Numbered from the stretch's first letter, positions 45,301-58,807 are shown. The stretch: 64,000 bases of DNA from Rhizophagus clarus (GCA_015698045.1 BLAL01000006.1:930001-994000), one strand, 5' to 3'. Made by a program: numbers and translations. The notes: generated by a model from the letters alone, not told the origin.

Positions 45301-46284
45301 TAAAGTTAAAATCTGAATAATAATAATTGGTCATGTGTCACTAATAAAAAAAGATGTGGCAATTTATTTTCACAATCATTTGTTCATATATACATACTAT
45401 AGAAATTAGGAATTAGTGTTGAACAGTGTTAGTCGTAACTCTCTTTTTCACGTTGGCTAACAGGACCAAGAATAGAATATGACACAATTCACAGATTTTG
45501 AGAAACGCTTTTGTAAATAGATTATTCCGATTTCAGCAGATAATTGTAATCCTCGTATGAAATTATTATAATAAACTCCCAGTAGTTAAGTTTGTAACAG
45601 TTTTATAACGCTCGAATGGCTCAAACATTGAATAACGACTCATAAGAGTCACTATTATATATGCGAGCATTCCATTTCGTCTCTTCATGCGACCATATTT
45701 TATTTTATGCCATTAAAAAATGGTATAAACATTGCGCAATCGGTATATAAACATCATTACTGTATCGCGTAATAAAAATTTTATTATACTCCTATTTAAA
45801 TGAAAAACAGTATAGTTGAGTAAACAGAAAAATCGCAAACGTTGACGCATATTACACATTACTGAAAACTAGTATCTATTTCTAGAGAGATGTTAGGGTC
45901 TGTTTACGTGGGAGTCACCTAACTTATATGTTCTATAACCTAAAGTTAAACCTATTTTGTCCCCCTTTTTGGATAAGTAACCGCAACTCCTTCTGGTTTT
46001 GCAAACTCGTCTTTGAGGGGCTAATCATATGTCTACAATGTAAAAGATAATGAAAATTTATTAGTCAACAGATTAAAGATTTGGTAGGTTTATTTTGACA
46101 AGAATTCCTGGAGAGTATTCCTTCAAATGCGTAAAATTCACACCTGTTTGTCTACAGTAATCGTAAGAGATAAGCTGAAATATCATGCCTATAACCATAG
46201 TTAATGTTATCATGAATTTTTATTATGTAAACAGAATTAAATGCTATAAATATTTCTTTAGCTAATATACGTAATGATTAATTC
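45301..46284. other. Intergenic
   Basis: No gene is supported. Confidence 0.5.
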
Positions 46285-46388
46285 TTACATGTAGTATGCC
46301 CCGCTAGATTCTGAGCTATATTTAAATTCATTTCTACCATTCCCAGCGACACGACGCATTTCTTGACCATCTAAACCGTTTGCTTCGT
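46285..46388 (-). other. Possible terminal exon
   Basis: After a strong T-rich acceptor (TCTTCATTAG) the minus strand reads EANGLDGQEMRRVAGNGRNE and a Ser-rich tail to TAA. The composition suggests a real C-terminal tail. No upstream exon was identified. Confidence 0.3.
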
Positions 46389-46479
46389 CTAATGAAGAGA
46401 TTAAAAAATAAAAAAATGGTGTCTCTTGTTCGTAAAATGACAAGCTCTGGTCATAATGTATTCCGATTCCTACTAACAT

Positions 46480-47551
46480 AAATAGTAAGAGTTCCTTTCG
46501 TATTTTTTATGTCCCTGATTGGTTATACGACAAAAATATTTGTTTGTTTTTCTCGAAATGAATTGTGAGAACGTATATATGTTGTTTTAGATGAGTATAT
46601 CTTGTCTAGTTATTACTGTAAGGATCGGTCAATTTCAATAACAGAATTACGGGATTATTTGGTAAATTTAGTCATTTTAGTTGGTAAATTTTAGTTATAC
46701 ATTTTAGTTGGTAATGAATTTTATCGATCAAAATCTCATGATTTGGTTAATACTATAACTGTTATACCGGTCACTTACAGTTTAGTATTGGCTAAGTTAT
46801 GATAGGCTTTTTAGCAAAGACGCCTTGCTAAGAAGCTATTGTATATAGTGTATGAAATTTGTACAGCCTAGATATTTTTGTGAAAAATGGGGATTTTTTT
46901 TTTGTCATTGTGCTGATCGTCTAGTCTATAGAAGAACTTTATATGGTTATTTTATTCGAATGGAAAAATTGATAGTTCGGGATCATCTAGTAATGACTCT
47001 TAGGTCACAGTCTCATAGTTCAGCTTTTTTTTTCGTCATTGTACAATGTAGATTATAAATAACAGAATACCAATGAAACTGTGCAAAGCTTAGTTGGAAA
47101 CTACCTGAAAGTTGCAACAATTATTTCGATTTATTTTTAATCACATTGTATGAAGTGTTTCCTCCAGTAATTGTAAAATATCATATTTTTCGTTTATGAA
47201 TAAAATCTTATTTAAAAATTCCATGGATACTAATTCTACTTCTATTATCATGTGTCCATGATTATACAATAATGGCGATTAAATACAAACAAAAATACCA
47301 TTTTCAACTTTCAAGTGTCAACATATTATGTATAACAAAGCATGAATAAGTTATTAAAACACCATGAAGTCTCCCAATATTATCTACTGGTTATTTTTCC
47401 CTCTAGATCATCTTGTGTGTAACAATTTGTTTTCGAATGCGGTGGTCTAGATTCGGTGTTTGATTTTCATATGGGCCATTTCCGTTTATAGTGAGAAAAT
47501 AGCTGATAAAAAGACCAACCCTCGCATAAATTGAATTTATCGCATTTTACG
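46480..47551. other. Intergenic
   Basis: No gene is supported. TGGTAAATTTTAGT is repeated near 46660-46710. Confidence 0.45.
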
Positions 47552-47767
47552 ATGGAGAATAATGACGCAAAACAATATGGGAATCAAAATTATACGGAAT
47601 TGGAAACACGATATTTAACTAGTTCGGAGATTAGTGAGTTAAATACGAAAGTAGATAAGTTAGAAAAGAAAGTAAATCTTGTCCTAGAGAGAATGGATAA
47701 AGTATTTGCAAAATATTTCCTGATGAAAAATGATGTTCTACTGGTATTGTACAAAGATTTCACTTAA
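47552..47767 (+). CDS. Possible small coiled-coil protein
   Basis: The first ATG (47552) opens a 71-residue frame. Residues about 25-50 (SEISELNTKVDKLEKKVNLV) have a clean heptad pattern and predict a short coiled coil. A hydrophobic tail ends the protein. It has no recognised family and no clear promoter, and the frame is short, so it may be a fragment of a longer gene. Confidence 0.35.
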   Translation: MENNDAKQYGNQNYTELETRYLTSSEISELNTKVDKLEKKVNLVLERMDKVFAKYFLMKNDVLLVLYKDFT

Positions 47768-48099
47768 ATATAATATACCAATAAAATACCTGGAGGACTT
47801 AACTTCGGAATTTGTGTCTCTAATGTAATGCCACACGCTGTCTCATTCCTATAACAATAGGACAAGTGTCGGCAATTAGCCGACAAAAGCAAATTTTTCG
47901 TTGACCGCTGTATTGTACATGTACATGAAATAAAATTTACATAAAACAAATGCGCATAAATCTACTGGAAAATTGTACTTGAAGAATCCACTGAAATTGA
48001 ATATTGGTGAGACTATTTTTTCTTGTAGCCTCTGTTTCAAAAACACAGAAATATTAAATATGTGACTCTTATAATTTGAGATATTAGATTAATGAAAAT

Positions 48100-48294
48100 A
48101 AGCGCTGTTGAGTAGCAAGGCGTTCACCAGAAAATATAACGGTCATAGTTACATAAGGGGTACATTCGTACCTTGTTTGTGTTCCATAATATGTCTTCGT
48201 TTCATTGGTAATGTCAGAAACGTTGCCCTGAGATTTTTGGCAAAATTCGAAATGAAAGTTATTGTCGACAATATGGAAATCCATGTTCCTATCA
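48100..48294 (-). other. Possible exon
   Basis: After CTCTTGATAG the minus strand reads MDFHIVDNNFHFEFCQKSQG, then TYYGTQTRYECTPYVTMTVI, without stops. It is gene-like in composition, but no partner exon was found. Confidence 0.3.
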
Positions 48295-48329
48295 AGAGAG
48301 ATTAATTCCGTTAGAAAAAATAACACACT

Positions 48330-49366
48330 TGTATTCAGAAGACATGGGCTCTATTAATCGAATGATTATCTTCCATTTGTTTTCTATTACAAAGAATCTG
48401 TTATCAGATGTATAGTACAAGTCGAGCAGTCACTCTTATTCCAACGCAAGATATATAATTTACATAGAGCATATAGAATAGTTTTACAGATAGTTTTGCA
48501 TAATATGATTATATATCGCATCAGGTAATTGATATAATCTTCGCAATTGCAGTGACCCACACTATTATTACTTACATTAATTCATTCTTGGTATAGTCCA
48601 AGTAGAACAATGCACAAATTTTGTATTACGTGAAGGGAGATATATTATTGAACAAGCCAACCATATGAGGATTCAATGAAAATGTCTCCTAAAGAAATGA
48701 CTCTCCTTCAGACTTTTCTAGAACTATTCCAGGATTTATTTGGGTCTTTTTCCAATGGAAACATTTTATCGATTACGTGATTTAAACCGAGACAATTATA
48801 TTATTGATTACATAACCAACAATCGGAATCATAAAATTTTTATTTTCACCAGAAAAATTGTCAACTCAAAAGTTTTCATTTCTAGATTGGTGAAAGAAAA
48901 ATTATGAATATGTTTTAGTGTACTATTTATCTGAAAAAAAGCAATAGCATTTCAAGAATAATACTGAATTAAATAAACGTAAGGTGGTATATTGTAATGG
49001 AGAAAACAAAAAAGATAAAAAGAGTGACTGATTAAATGTAAAATTACAGTTGTATCTGTCAAAAATAATTTTTTGGAGTCGTTCCACTTCAGAAAGAAGT
49101 TACCAAAATTTTACGGTGAAAAAAATTTTTTGGCGACCAAAATATTATCAGACTATGAAAAAAAGACTGGTCATTTTAATAGAATTGCAAAAAAAACTGT
49201 CAAAGAGAAATTGTATATTTTTTAATTTTATTTAAAGAAAGTTTTTTTTACATTATCGATTTTATAAAAAAAAAAAGTTCCTTTAAATTGTTACATAATA
49301 TATAAACTGAATAAAGATCTTTGTGATATTGTATAAAAAAAAAAAAATTGCATACTCCATAAACTG
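48330..49366. other. Intergenic
   Basis: No gene is supported. Confidence 0.5.
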
Positions 49367-52300
49367 TTAAGTTCTAGCTTCTTTTAATAATTCCATAATA
49401 TTTTCCATTTGTTGGCTAAGTTTATCCATTTGTTGTTTAAGTCCAACGTTTTGTTTTGGAAGCTTTTCTTTCGTTTGTTCTATTTGCTTCCCTAGTTTAT
49501 TATCTTGTTCTTTCTCATTATCATTTTTTTCTTTATTATTTTCTTCCTTATTATCTTTTTCTTCTTTATTACCTTGTTCTACACCAATATATTTCATAAT
49601 ACATTCCATTTGTCGTTTAAACTCCATATTTTGCTTCTCTAGTTTACTTTCAAGTTCATTCATTTTTTCTTTAACTTCTTGTGCAAGCTCTTCTTTTGTT
49701 TGTTTTTTAACATCAGTAAGTACCACTAACTCTCTCAATTTCTTACTGATAACTGGAGGATAATTAAACACAGTCTGTTCGTTATCAATCGCATTAATTA
49801 ATTTACGAACTTCAGTAACAGGTATTTCAAAATAACTAAAAATAGTTAAATAAGTTAATGAAATGTACAATGATAATATTAGCAGATTATATACAGTATA
49901 ATTATACTTACATCCAATCTGGAAACCATATCTTGTTATTACGTTGCCGTGATGACATATAAAATAATTCAATCTCCATAATAATCTTCAAAAGTAAGTT
50001 AAAATGTTAGCAAAGTAAAATCAATATAATCAAAATATAAAAATGGTTACCTGTGCTTTTTGAAGTAAAAATTCTTCTTTTTTGTTATAATCATCAATTG
50101 CTAGGTTGAGTAATCCAATAAATAAATTCATCAGATAGATTACTGTGAAAAATGTAAAAGTAACCAATAAAATGGTCATAATAGAATGTTCACGGAAAGT
50201 AAATGATGATAAAGATCCGGAATCACCTACAATTATATTTGAAAAGTTATTAAAATAATTGTTTTTTTTTTTTAAAAAAAAACAAAAAAAAAGGATTATA
50301 AATAAGAAAATAAATTATTACCAGTGAGAAGTTTATACACTGCTAAAAGAGAAGTGGGGAACCAATTAAACAAGTTTTTATTTGAATCAGGATCTTGAAT
50401 CATTGTTGTAGCATTACTTATAGTTCCATCTGGATTAACAAAATCATATTTAGTTGCAACGTTTAACATCATTGATGCTATTTGATCTTAGAACAATGAA
50501 AAATGCTTGAGCATATCCAAGTACTAAAAAAAACAAGATTACTAAAAATGGAAAAACTTTCTTCGCAACGCCAATTATTATGGCAAAATAAATTCCAAAC
50601 GATTCAAATACTCTAAAAAATAATAAAAATTTAAAAAACTCAATAATATAATAGATATTGCCACAAGCCAAGATGGTTGGCTTTTATTAATAAGCCAAAA
50701 AATGGATGCTATCATGGGTAAAAGATAAGCCCCTACATCTAGTATTGATGATTAAATCAAGTTAATTTTATTTAAATGTAAAGCAATTATAAATTATTAC
50801 TTACCAAATAAATTCCATATATCATTAAAATAACATTCATAATTCCATAGACATTGTCGAATTTCAAAAATTAAAAATGTTGAGCCAAATATAATGGAAA
50901 TTATAAAAAGTAATTCAAAATAAAAATCAGGGATAGACTTTTGTTCTAAAGTAGAAGCCAATGAATAACAAATATAAAAAATCGTATAGAATAACCAGAT
51001 CAGAAAATAGTAATATATTCCAAAAGTTTTCCACTTATAATCTATAATTGCGGCAAAATTCCACCAATCATAAAAATTATTACTATCTATATTACAAAAT
51101 AGAATAGATTTTGGTGTATATAAAAATTCATTCCAAATACTATTACTTTTTGGTATTATCATGATTATTTTTAGTCCAGTGATTATTTTTTTTAGTATTG
51201 TGATCATTTTTGATTTGATATCAGAATTATTTTCAGTCTCATGGTTCTCATCATGGTCATTATTTTCAGAGTCATCTTGGTATACACAAATTTGAGGAAA
51301 AGGAACAATGAAACTGACTACTTGGATTTCTTTCTTTATTCTTAAATCCCGAGTTAACCATTTGTATGTTGCTGAGATAGACTTAAAACCGTTATTATCC
51401 ATACTAGATTCTTTAATGTAAAAATTTGTGTATGAACATAGTGAAGTATTTTTTGAATTTCCAATGCGATTACAAAAAGGAGATAATTTAATAGAAGTGC
51501 ATGAGATATATTTGATTATAAAATCAGGATAATTATCACACAATTCTAGTAAGGTTAAACTAATAATAAGCATGTTATTTTCAGAATCATCTTCAATGGC
51601 TTTATTAATAATTTGTCGAATAATATTATCGTATCCTTTTTTAATTGATCTTTTTAACAATTCAATTCCAACTTTTGGCAATAAATTATTTATAACAATT
51701 CTTGAAAAATCCCAATTTTCTTTAATTGCTATTTTTAACGTTTCAGTTCCAAATTCTGATGATACAAAATTATTATTTATAACATCTTCAACTATTTCCT
51801 CTACATCATAGTTCGGAGATTTTGGTAATGGTATTGAGTGGTTTGAATCATCAAATTCATTTTTTAAAATTCTTTCAATGAGTGGCTTGTAGTATTTATT
51901 AATAAAATTAATATCGTAAATTACGTTACAATCTTTTTTGAATCTTTCATAAATATCTTTCCATTCATTATTATTCCAAAAGTATCGTTTACTATAAGTA
52001 TATTCATTTATTGTATAAATTTCTATTCCTTTCACATGAATTAGTACCAAATCCTGGTTATTTAATAGTTTAAATAAGAGTATATGAGGAATTATTCTAC
52101 TAAAATTATCTTGTTCAAACGACAGAGTATCATGACTTAATTCCCCACGAAGAATAAATTTATCAAGATTTTTATTTTTTTTTAACACAGTCTCTTCAGA
52201 TGATATAACTCTTTTAATTTCTACTTGGTCAATGACTTCATTAAGCATACTTCGTATAACTTTAAAAGTAGGAAAAGTATAAATACTATTTCTATATATA

Positions 52301-53544
52301 GTTTTGTTTGATAATTGTTGCAATTTATTTTCATTATTTTCGTCTAATCCATTTTCATTATTTTCATCTATTTCATTTTTGACATAAACATTACCATCCT
52401 CAATGACAATGTTTCTATTTAATTTAGCTATCACACTTTTATCATTGGAAATATCAATCTCATCATAAACCTGGTAAGGATCTACAAGTTTCCAATTATT
52501 AAAACCATCAACAATGACTAATCTTTCAGAATTATCTTTCAAAGTTATGAATCCGATTGGTCTATAAAATACGGAAAAATCTACCATATCAAAAAATATA
52601 AATTATAAATTAGAATATGAAAAATCTACCATATCAAAAAAATATACTGTATGTATTGTAAAAGTACCCATTTTTAAAATCAACATTCCACTTTCCATTG
52701 AAAATATGTTACTACCTATCGCCAATATCGTTTGATTTTTATTTATTACTATTGTTATTGGAAATTTCAACAATTCTAAAGTGTATTGTCTTTCTAAATT
52801 CATTGTCAATAAATCAAATTGAAGCATTAGTATTTTACAACCTTCAACAATTAGAAATAATTTTGTTCGACATATAGTAGTTTGACGATATAAACTTTCG
52901 GGAATTACTATATCATAAATTTGAGAATATTCCCAAGGATCTGTATTTTTTGGTTTATCTGTGAAGTAATACTTGTAAATTTTGCGTTCACTTGTTGATA
53001 CTTGAATTAAATCACGAATCCAATATCACGTGGTTCCCAGTTACGAGAAATGATGTGATGATGCTTTAGCTTAAGAAATCGTTCACTGCTAGTACGACCA
53101 CTATTTAAATCGACCACTACAATATAAATTATTAATTAAAACATAAAATCAAATTACTATTATTTTGAGTCAAAATAGATACCTACAATAATCATTTTCA
53201 TAATTATAAAATGACAAGAATTTTTTACTTAATAGTACATTAAAATGTGAAAGATCGCCGTCGATTTGATCAATCTTAAAATAAACATCGGCTTGTGGTC
53301 CATTCTCTTTAATTGACCATCCAAGAACTGATTTATCTTTTTTACTATAAGTAACAGCATAATCATCTAAACCATATTCTGTATCATCCATGTATTGAGA
53401 AACAAAAATTCGACCAATTGTTTCTCTATGATTTTTAGATATTTTCCAAATATCGTCCTTCGTTTCTTCCTCATGTCCATTTATATTATCAGAAATATCA
53501 ATAGTCGTTTCTGGTGCGGAAGTACTATTTTGAGTTTCATCCAT
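49367..53544 (-). pseudogene. Beta-propeller plus ion-channel membrane protein with frame breaks
   Basis: Seven exons can be placed: 53544-53187, 53116-52668, 52580-50805, 50738-50322, 50226-50051, 49985-49912 and 49835-49367. All have GT-AG sites and mostly matching phases. The N-terminal 250 residues look like a WD/propeller sensor region. The long third exon has repeats and two membrane helices (FGIYYYFLIWLFYTIFYICY, ELLFIISIIFGSTFLIFEI). Later exons give GVAKKVFPFLVILFFLVLGY, a pore-like NLFNWFPTSLLAVYKLLTGD, and the last helix (IYLMNLFIGLLNLAI) of an ion-transport (TRP/voltage-channel-like) domain. The tail is a long Glu/Lys coiled coil. Breaks lie near 53005 (exon 2), 50625 (a T-run) and 50490 (CTAA). 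They may be mutations or assembly errors. A TATA box is at 53609-53616. Confidence 0.65.
52581..52667 (-). other. Intron 2 of the channel gene, containing a 45-bp duplication
   Basis: The segment GATATGGTAGATTTTTC occurs twice 45 bp apart. Only removal from GTACTTTTAC to the second GGTAG keeps the reading frame from ILKM into DFSVFYRP. The first copy would give a stop if read through. Confidence 0.5.
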
Positions 53545-53608
53545 GTTACGTGAATGAAATTTTATTTATAAAATTTATGAAAATTTTTTTTTTTTTTTTT
53601 TGTCGCTC

Positions 53609-53616
53609 CTTTTTAT
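53609..53616 (-). promoter_or_regulatory. TATA box of the channel gene
   Basis: On the minus strand this reads TATAAAAAGG, beginning 72 bp before the ATG at 53544. Confidence 0.5.
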
Positions 53617-53619
53617 AAA

Positions 53620-54895
53620 AAAACCGACGAGTTTATAAAAATTTATTTATTAAAATTTACCATTTCTGTTAAGCATAATAAATATGCACGCCAAGCAAAC
53701 TGATTTTTTTTGTCGATAAAGTTAACTTTATTTAATTGGACAAAAAAGGTAAAAGTTAATATTTCATCATGCATGGTACAAAATATTGCATCAGAGAGAA
53801 CGATAAAAAAGATTATTTTCATTGTAACTTGTCTTTATTTTTGATTGTGTAGGATAAAATAGGTTAAAATCAAAAAATTTACTATTAACCTGTGCCATTC
53901 AATTTTGTAACAATTTACGAGAACTCTTCTATGATTACATGGGAATTTTGTTTGTTTATGTTCTAATGCATGAATAAGATGAATAAGTTAAAAAAAAACT
54001 AGATTTTAAGATTATCATCAAAGTATCTTTTTTTTTTTTGTTTATAAAATGAGTTTCGAATAATAAGTAATTCCGTGATATTGTGAACAATGAAAAAAAA
54101 TTACATCGTGTGTATGTGGGAATTTTAGTATTTTACACCATTTAGCAACTAGCCTTTTGCCTAATCAACTGTGCCAATCTGCCCATCAATTTAAACGAAA
54201 GCTATAAAAGGTTAACAATGTCATATATCTCCTGACGATCATTTATTATTAAACGCCAATACTAGACCTCTTATGACTGACTCAATCAAACAGATACCCG
54301 CTTTTGTTTAAGGTTTGACTTTATACAAAAAAGTTCAAACAATACGCCAAAAGCAGTGACACTCACATCTATTTGATTCAAGGAAGTTGATTTTTGTCAT
54401 TAACATCACAAGACATCCAAGAACCTACATCATCATACAGGTTATTGAATGAAACTGGTTAAAACCGCTTTGTACATGATTCACTTGCCTTGTTATAATA
54501 CAATTTCTCCAAAGAATAAAAAAAAAAAAAGTTTATTCGTTTACAGTAACCATCCATCCCAATATACTATTCTACCCTAATAAAGTAATTTGAAATATCA
54601 TTGGCTTATACTACTATTTCTTATTTGTTAGAATTTCTAATACTTTCACTTCTTTCTTTCCCGAAAAGAATGTTACATGTCCTTGTTGAATATTCCTGCT
54701 ATGGAAAAGGGTGTAAAAAATCGAATAAAAAAATTCTAGAATTATTAATCAAGCGCCATGGCACCGGTTAGTTCAGAGTTCCACTTAATTTCATTACGAT
54801 GAGGTTTGGAAAAAGAATAAAAGAAATTCAGTTCATTCTTACCAAAGATTTATTTCACGTCTAACTTTGTACTTTATATAATCAAGATTCGAGTC
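53620..54895. other. Intergenic
   Basis: No gene is supported. A 16-bp palindrome ATAAAGTTAACTTTAT lies near 53717. Confidence 0.5.
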
Positions 54896-54899
54896 CACC

Positions 54900-55260
54900 T
54901 TATAGCTAAGAAATACGCTCCTTGCTTTGGAAGAGTCAACAACACGGGTTCAAATTTGTAATTTTTATGGACCCTTTCTTCATGTTACTTTCGTTATTCA
55001 CAAAAACATCCATCCTAAAAATATCATGGTAGATGAAATTGGAAAATGGAATTTGATTGCTCTTGGTTTAAGGTAAAGACGTAAAATAGGAATACTATTT
55101 TTATACTTGTTTCGATACTAATTTTTTTATTGCAATGGTCTAACCCGTGAGAATTTGGGAAAAAAGAATGTGGTAACGTCATTTATGCCGATCCAGAAAT
55201 TAGTCAAAAGAACAAGCGCCTCATGTGGTCATAATTCAAACGAATGATAATGATATATTA
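54900..55260 (+). pseudogene. Protein-kinase fragment
   Basis: One exon reads HVTFVIHKNIHPKNIMVDE and KWNLIALGLR, followed by a GTAAAG donor. The next reads IYADPEISQKNKRL. These correspond to the catalytic loop (HKNIHPKN where HRDLHxxN is usual), the metal-binding DFG strand (here ALG) and the activation segment of a Rhizophagus-type TKL kinase. The catalytic Asp is replaced by Asn, the DFG Asp is lost and stops follow, so it is inactive. N-lobe parts are missing. Confidence 0.6.
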
Positions 55261-55717
55261 ACTTTGTTGATAATACGGTATATCACATTCTCGCACATCA
55301 ATAAAAAGCCAAATATGACCAAAACTATATCATATACAAAAAAAATTAGGAAAGAACGTTAAACTTTCTTGGTTTAGTATTTCGTAAACTTCTCTTGTGA
55401 TCGCACATGTATAGTATTATAATACACATTAAAAGAAACATTTTTTCTCCTAGTAAATAAAACAGGAACCCAGTATATATAATAAATATTTATAAGGTAA
55501 TTAAGAATGATAAAGAATTCATGTTTGTTCATATTAATGACTTCGCTCGTAAATAATAAATTTCAATAATAAATAATTAAATATTTTATTTAAGAAAATT
55601 TATAAGCAAGTCTGTATAAATAGTCTTAAGTCTTAACCGGTATTTTTAAGTTAATCAATTTCCTTTATAAAATCGTACGTGTTAACGAATTAATCATATT
55701 AAACCTACACATCGGCT

Positions 55718-57171
55718 TTATTTCGCTTCCTGTGATTCCTGTGCTTCCTGTGATGAGGGTACAAGTATATCTGGTTTTGATCGTCTTTTCCAATAAAAGT
55801 GTATAAGAAATGAAGCCCCTACTAAGGTAAGCACGCTTGATAAAATTATAATTCCTATGGCAAGATATCTGTTTTTAGTACTTAGGTTTTAGTATAAATT
55901 TGGATCTGGATCGAACTCATCAACCCATTTGTAATTAAATTTATCGTACGTGTCTAAAATAAATACTTCATTTGATGTGTTTTGTGGTAAATATTCATAA
56001 TTTGATCTGAAAGTCACGATCATATAATAACCGACCAAATTAGTGACCGTGCATAATCAGCTTGTGATGTATCTAATATCGCAAGATCATCGTCTACAGG
56101 AGTTCTATCTACAATATGGCCTCTATACACGAAAATACGACCATCTTGAGCTATATAATTCAGAGAATAATTTAATAAATTATCCATTTTATTAAATTTA
56201 ATCCACAAAAATAAGATTAAAGATATAATTACTCAGAACAGCTGAATGGCATGAACGACTTGTTGGCGGATTACCAGTGGCAATCTGAAATACGAATGTA
56301 TCTTATGCATCTTATAAGAGAATGAACGATTAATTTAATTTAAAAGATACACCTTATCATTGAAGTCCAGGTATCATTATTTGTATTATATATACAGAGA
56401 TAGCTATTTTTTTTTTAAAAAAAAAAAAAGATCAGTAAATATACAGTTTAGACTCTCAATTAATCAATAAACGGTGCCGATTTACCTCTGACATGTGATC
56501 TAAGCAACCACCTATACAAACGATATTACCGTTTGGTAACAATGTACCCGTATGATCAAACCTTTTTGGTAGAACATTAAATATACTACCAGTTTTCCAT
56601 ACTAGCGTCGATGTATTCAAAATATCCATATTTTCATTAATTATTGCATTATTTTTTGGATGGAAGTCACCAAATCTATACACTGTTCCAGTTCTAACAT
56701 TACAAACGGTGCTCTGGCTGTGATAACTAACTTGAGGTGATTGGTGGTCGTAATGTTGTTCCATTGTTGTAAACTTAACGTGTAAATGTAGACTATTGTT
56801 GCATCTGTAAAATTGTTGTATTCTCCAGGATACAAAATTAGAGAATCATCATGTCCACAATTCGTAAACGCGCTCCATGCATGCTCTGGAGAAATTTGCG
56901 GTACGAAATTAAGATCCACTCAAGGTAATTTATCTCCTGCTCCAACTCCTAAGGGTTTCCCAACGTCTAAATAACAAAATTCATTGGAAAATATTGATCT
57001 ATCAAAATTATACGGGTTTTTGGGGATGATATTACCTGTAATATATATTCTAGAATCTGCAATTACGGCGCTGTGGCACCAAATTGTGTTGGTAGGAGTG
57101 AAAGCCAAAGTGAATTCATTGAGATACAGGCAAATAACGATCAAGCAGAGGAAAAGCATTATCATAATCAT
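55718..57171 (-). pseudogene. Kelch-repeat membrane protein, broken
   Basis: The minus strand gives a signal peptide (IMLFLCLIVICLYLNEFTLA), then Kelch-type strands: WCHSAVIADSRIYITGN, FDHTGTLLPNGNIVCIGG and SCHSAVL. An exon CIYNTNNDTWTSMI and one with GHIVDRTPVDDDLAILDTS follow. At the end are a membrane helix (YLAIGIIILSSVLTLVGASF), a basic stop-transfer KRR and a Gln/Glu/Ser tail. Introns are visible (for example between MSE and the CIYNTNND exon). The copy is broken by a TGA after GDKLP near 56920, a shift near 56745 and a TAA after DPNLY near 55889. Intact relatives would be secretory-pathway membrane proteins with an extracellular Kelch propeller. Confidence 0.75.
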
Positions 57172-57780
57172 AAGGGAGGTGAAAATGCACTTGACGTTTT
57201 TTTAGTTCGCCTAAATATGAATTATGGCATAGAAAATGTCATGGCATTCTTCTACGTAATGTATCCTTCTTATACAACCTATTGCTATTTATGATAATAT
57301 ACAGGGAATATTTTACTAATTCCTGCGCCCTCGTCCAGGTTCGGTAAAGTTTATAAAGTACATTGAATGACGATCTTTTCTCAAGCACATGTCTGACATT
57401 CTAGTTTTCCATATATGATATTTTTGCTTCTTTGCCAAGCATAATCTAAATAAAAGTAATAAAAATACTTCGATTAAAGAAAGTATACTTAAATGAAAAA
57501 TTTATATAGGGTAGAAAAAGAATTTTCGGAATGGGAATTCCGGCATAACCACACAATTTTATCAATTAACTGTTTAGATGATCAGACGGCGAAATTTTTC
57601 CGTTTTAACAATAACTTATCCATCCCTCCCATCTTTTCTCCTCTTCCATATTTTCCCATTAATCAGTAATAAATTACTCTTCATTTTTATCTTTTTATAT
57701 TCCATTTCTCACTCAAAGAATGACCTCAAATACATTAGGTAAAAAAGATCTTTCCTATTCAATTAATTCTTACTAAAAGT
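57172..57780. other. Intergenic
   Basis: Only short interrupted frames are seen. Confidence 0.45.
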
Positions 57781-58470
57781 GCACCAATATCTATCTAATG
57801 GCCAAGGGCGTGTATAAAGTATTTTAGATAATCGTTTATTAATTTCATCGTCAAATCCAAATGTTTCGACGCCTCGAATATAAATAATGTTTGTTTTATC
57901 TTCAGAAGATCTTGCTCGTGTAAATGTAAATCTGCGCTTGATAGTCCTGATGTTGCTTGCTCTTTATTAAAATCAGTATAGATACCTAGAATCTTATAAT
58001 CATCCTGCGGTTTAACAGATTCACCAAAAACATATACTGGACTTATTAATGGGAAATTGTCATTTGTTTTATAGGTTGATTATTTTGCATTCTCGTTTGA
58101 ATTGAAATGATTGATATAAACTCACTTATTTAAAGGGAATGATATGATCGATAAATCTGAACCCAAATGGCATCCTGATGGCAGCATGACGGTGATAAGC
58201 TTCTTTATTCCCTTCAGATTTGACATAATCTACATTGGTAGCCAGCAAAGATATCCAATGATTAAATCCAACTTCTGCTTCACTTATTCCCAATTCGTCA
58301 AGAACCACATCATGGCCATCCATTCTTTCTAAAAATGATCTTAAGGGGACTTTCTCCAAATATGTTACTGGTAATCCAAACTTTTCTTTCGCAACATCTA
58401 CATATCTTATCGAAAATAGGATGCGACTGATAAGTTCTTCTCTATCACCCGCTTCTACTATCCCACGCAT
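57781..58470 (-). pseudogene. Fragment of a large lineage-specific family
   Basis: A 114-residue frame (58470-58126) begins MRGIVEAGDREELISRILFS and ends FGFRFIDHIIPF. Further down, frames read NFPLISPVYVFGESVKPQDD, YKILGIYTDFNKEQATSG and, after a shift, GVETFGFDDEINKRLSKIL. The REELI-type start resembles the C-terminal region of CRN-associated or nuclease-like proteins that are repeated in Rhizophagus, but I cannot name the domain with certainty. The frame shift near 57925 and the lack of a proper start argue for a broken copy. Confidence 0.4.
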
Positions 58471-58807
58471 GCTACTATTTTTTGACAGCTGCTGTCTGTT
58501 TGTTGTAACAAATAGTCAACATGTTACTGTTTTTTGATAACGAAGGATTATTATTTGTTATATGTCTGAAGGTACGTTCACGTGCCTATTCTTTGTTAAC
58601 AATAACACTATTTTTCGTGATTTGAAAAGTGGGTTAGTGAGTTACTTTTTTTTTTATAACTATTATATTTTTTTTCATTTGAACAATTGTTTTACAAATA
58701 TAAAGATTGGGTAACAATAATGCAATATCTATGTGGTACATTATCTATTAATTGATAGCGATCAGACCATGGGGCAATTCTGCAAAGTCACATGACACTC
58801 TAAACAA

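Noticed and set aside
51572-51811. 79-codon plus-strand frame
   Set aside because: Antisense to the long third exon of the channel gene.
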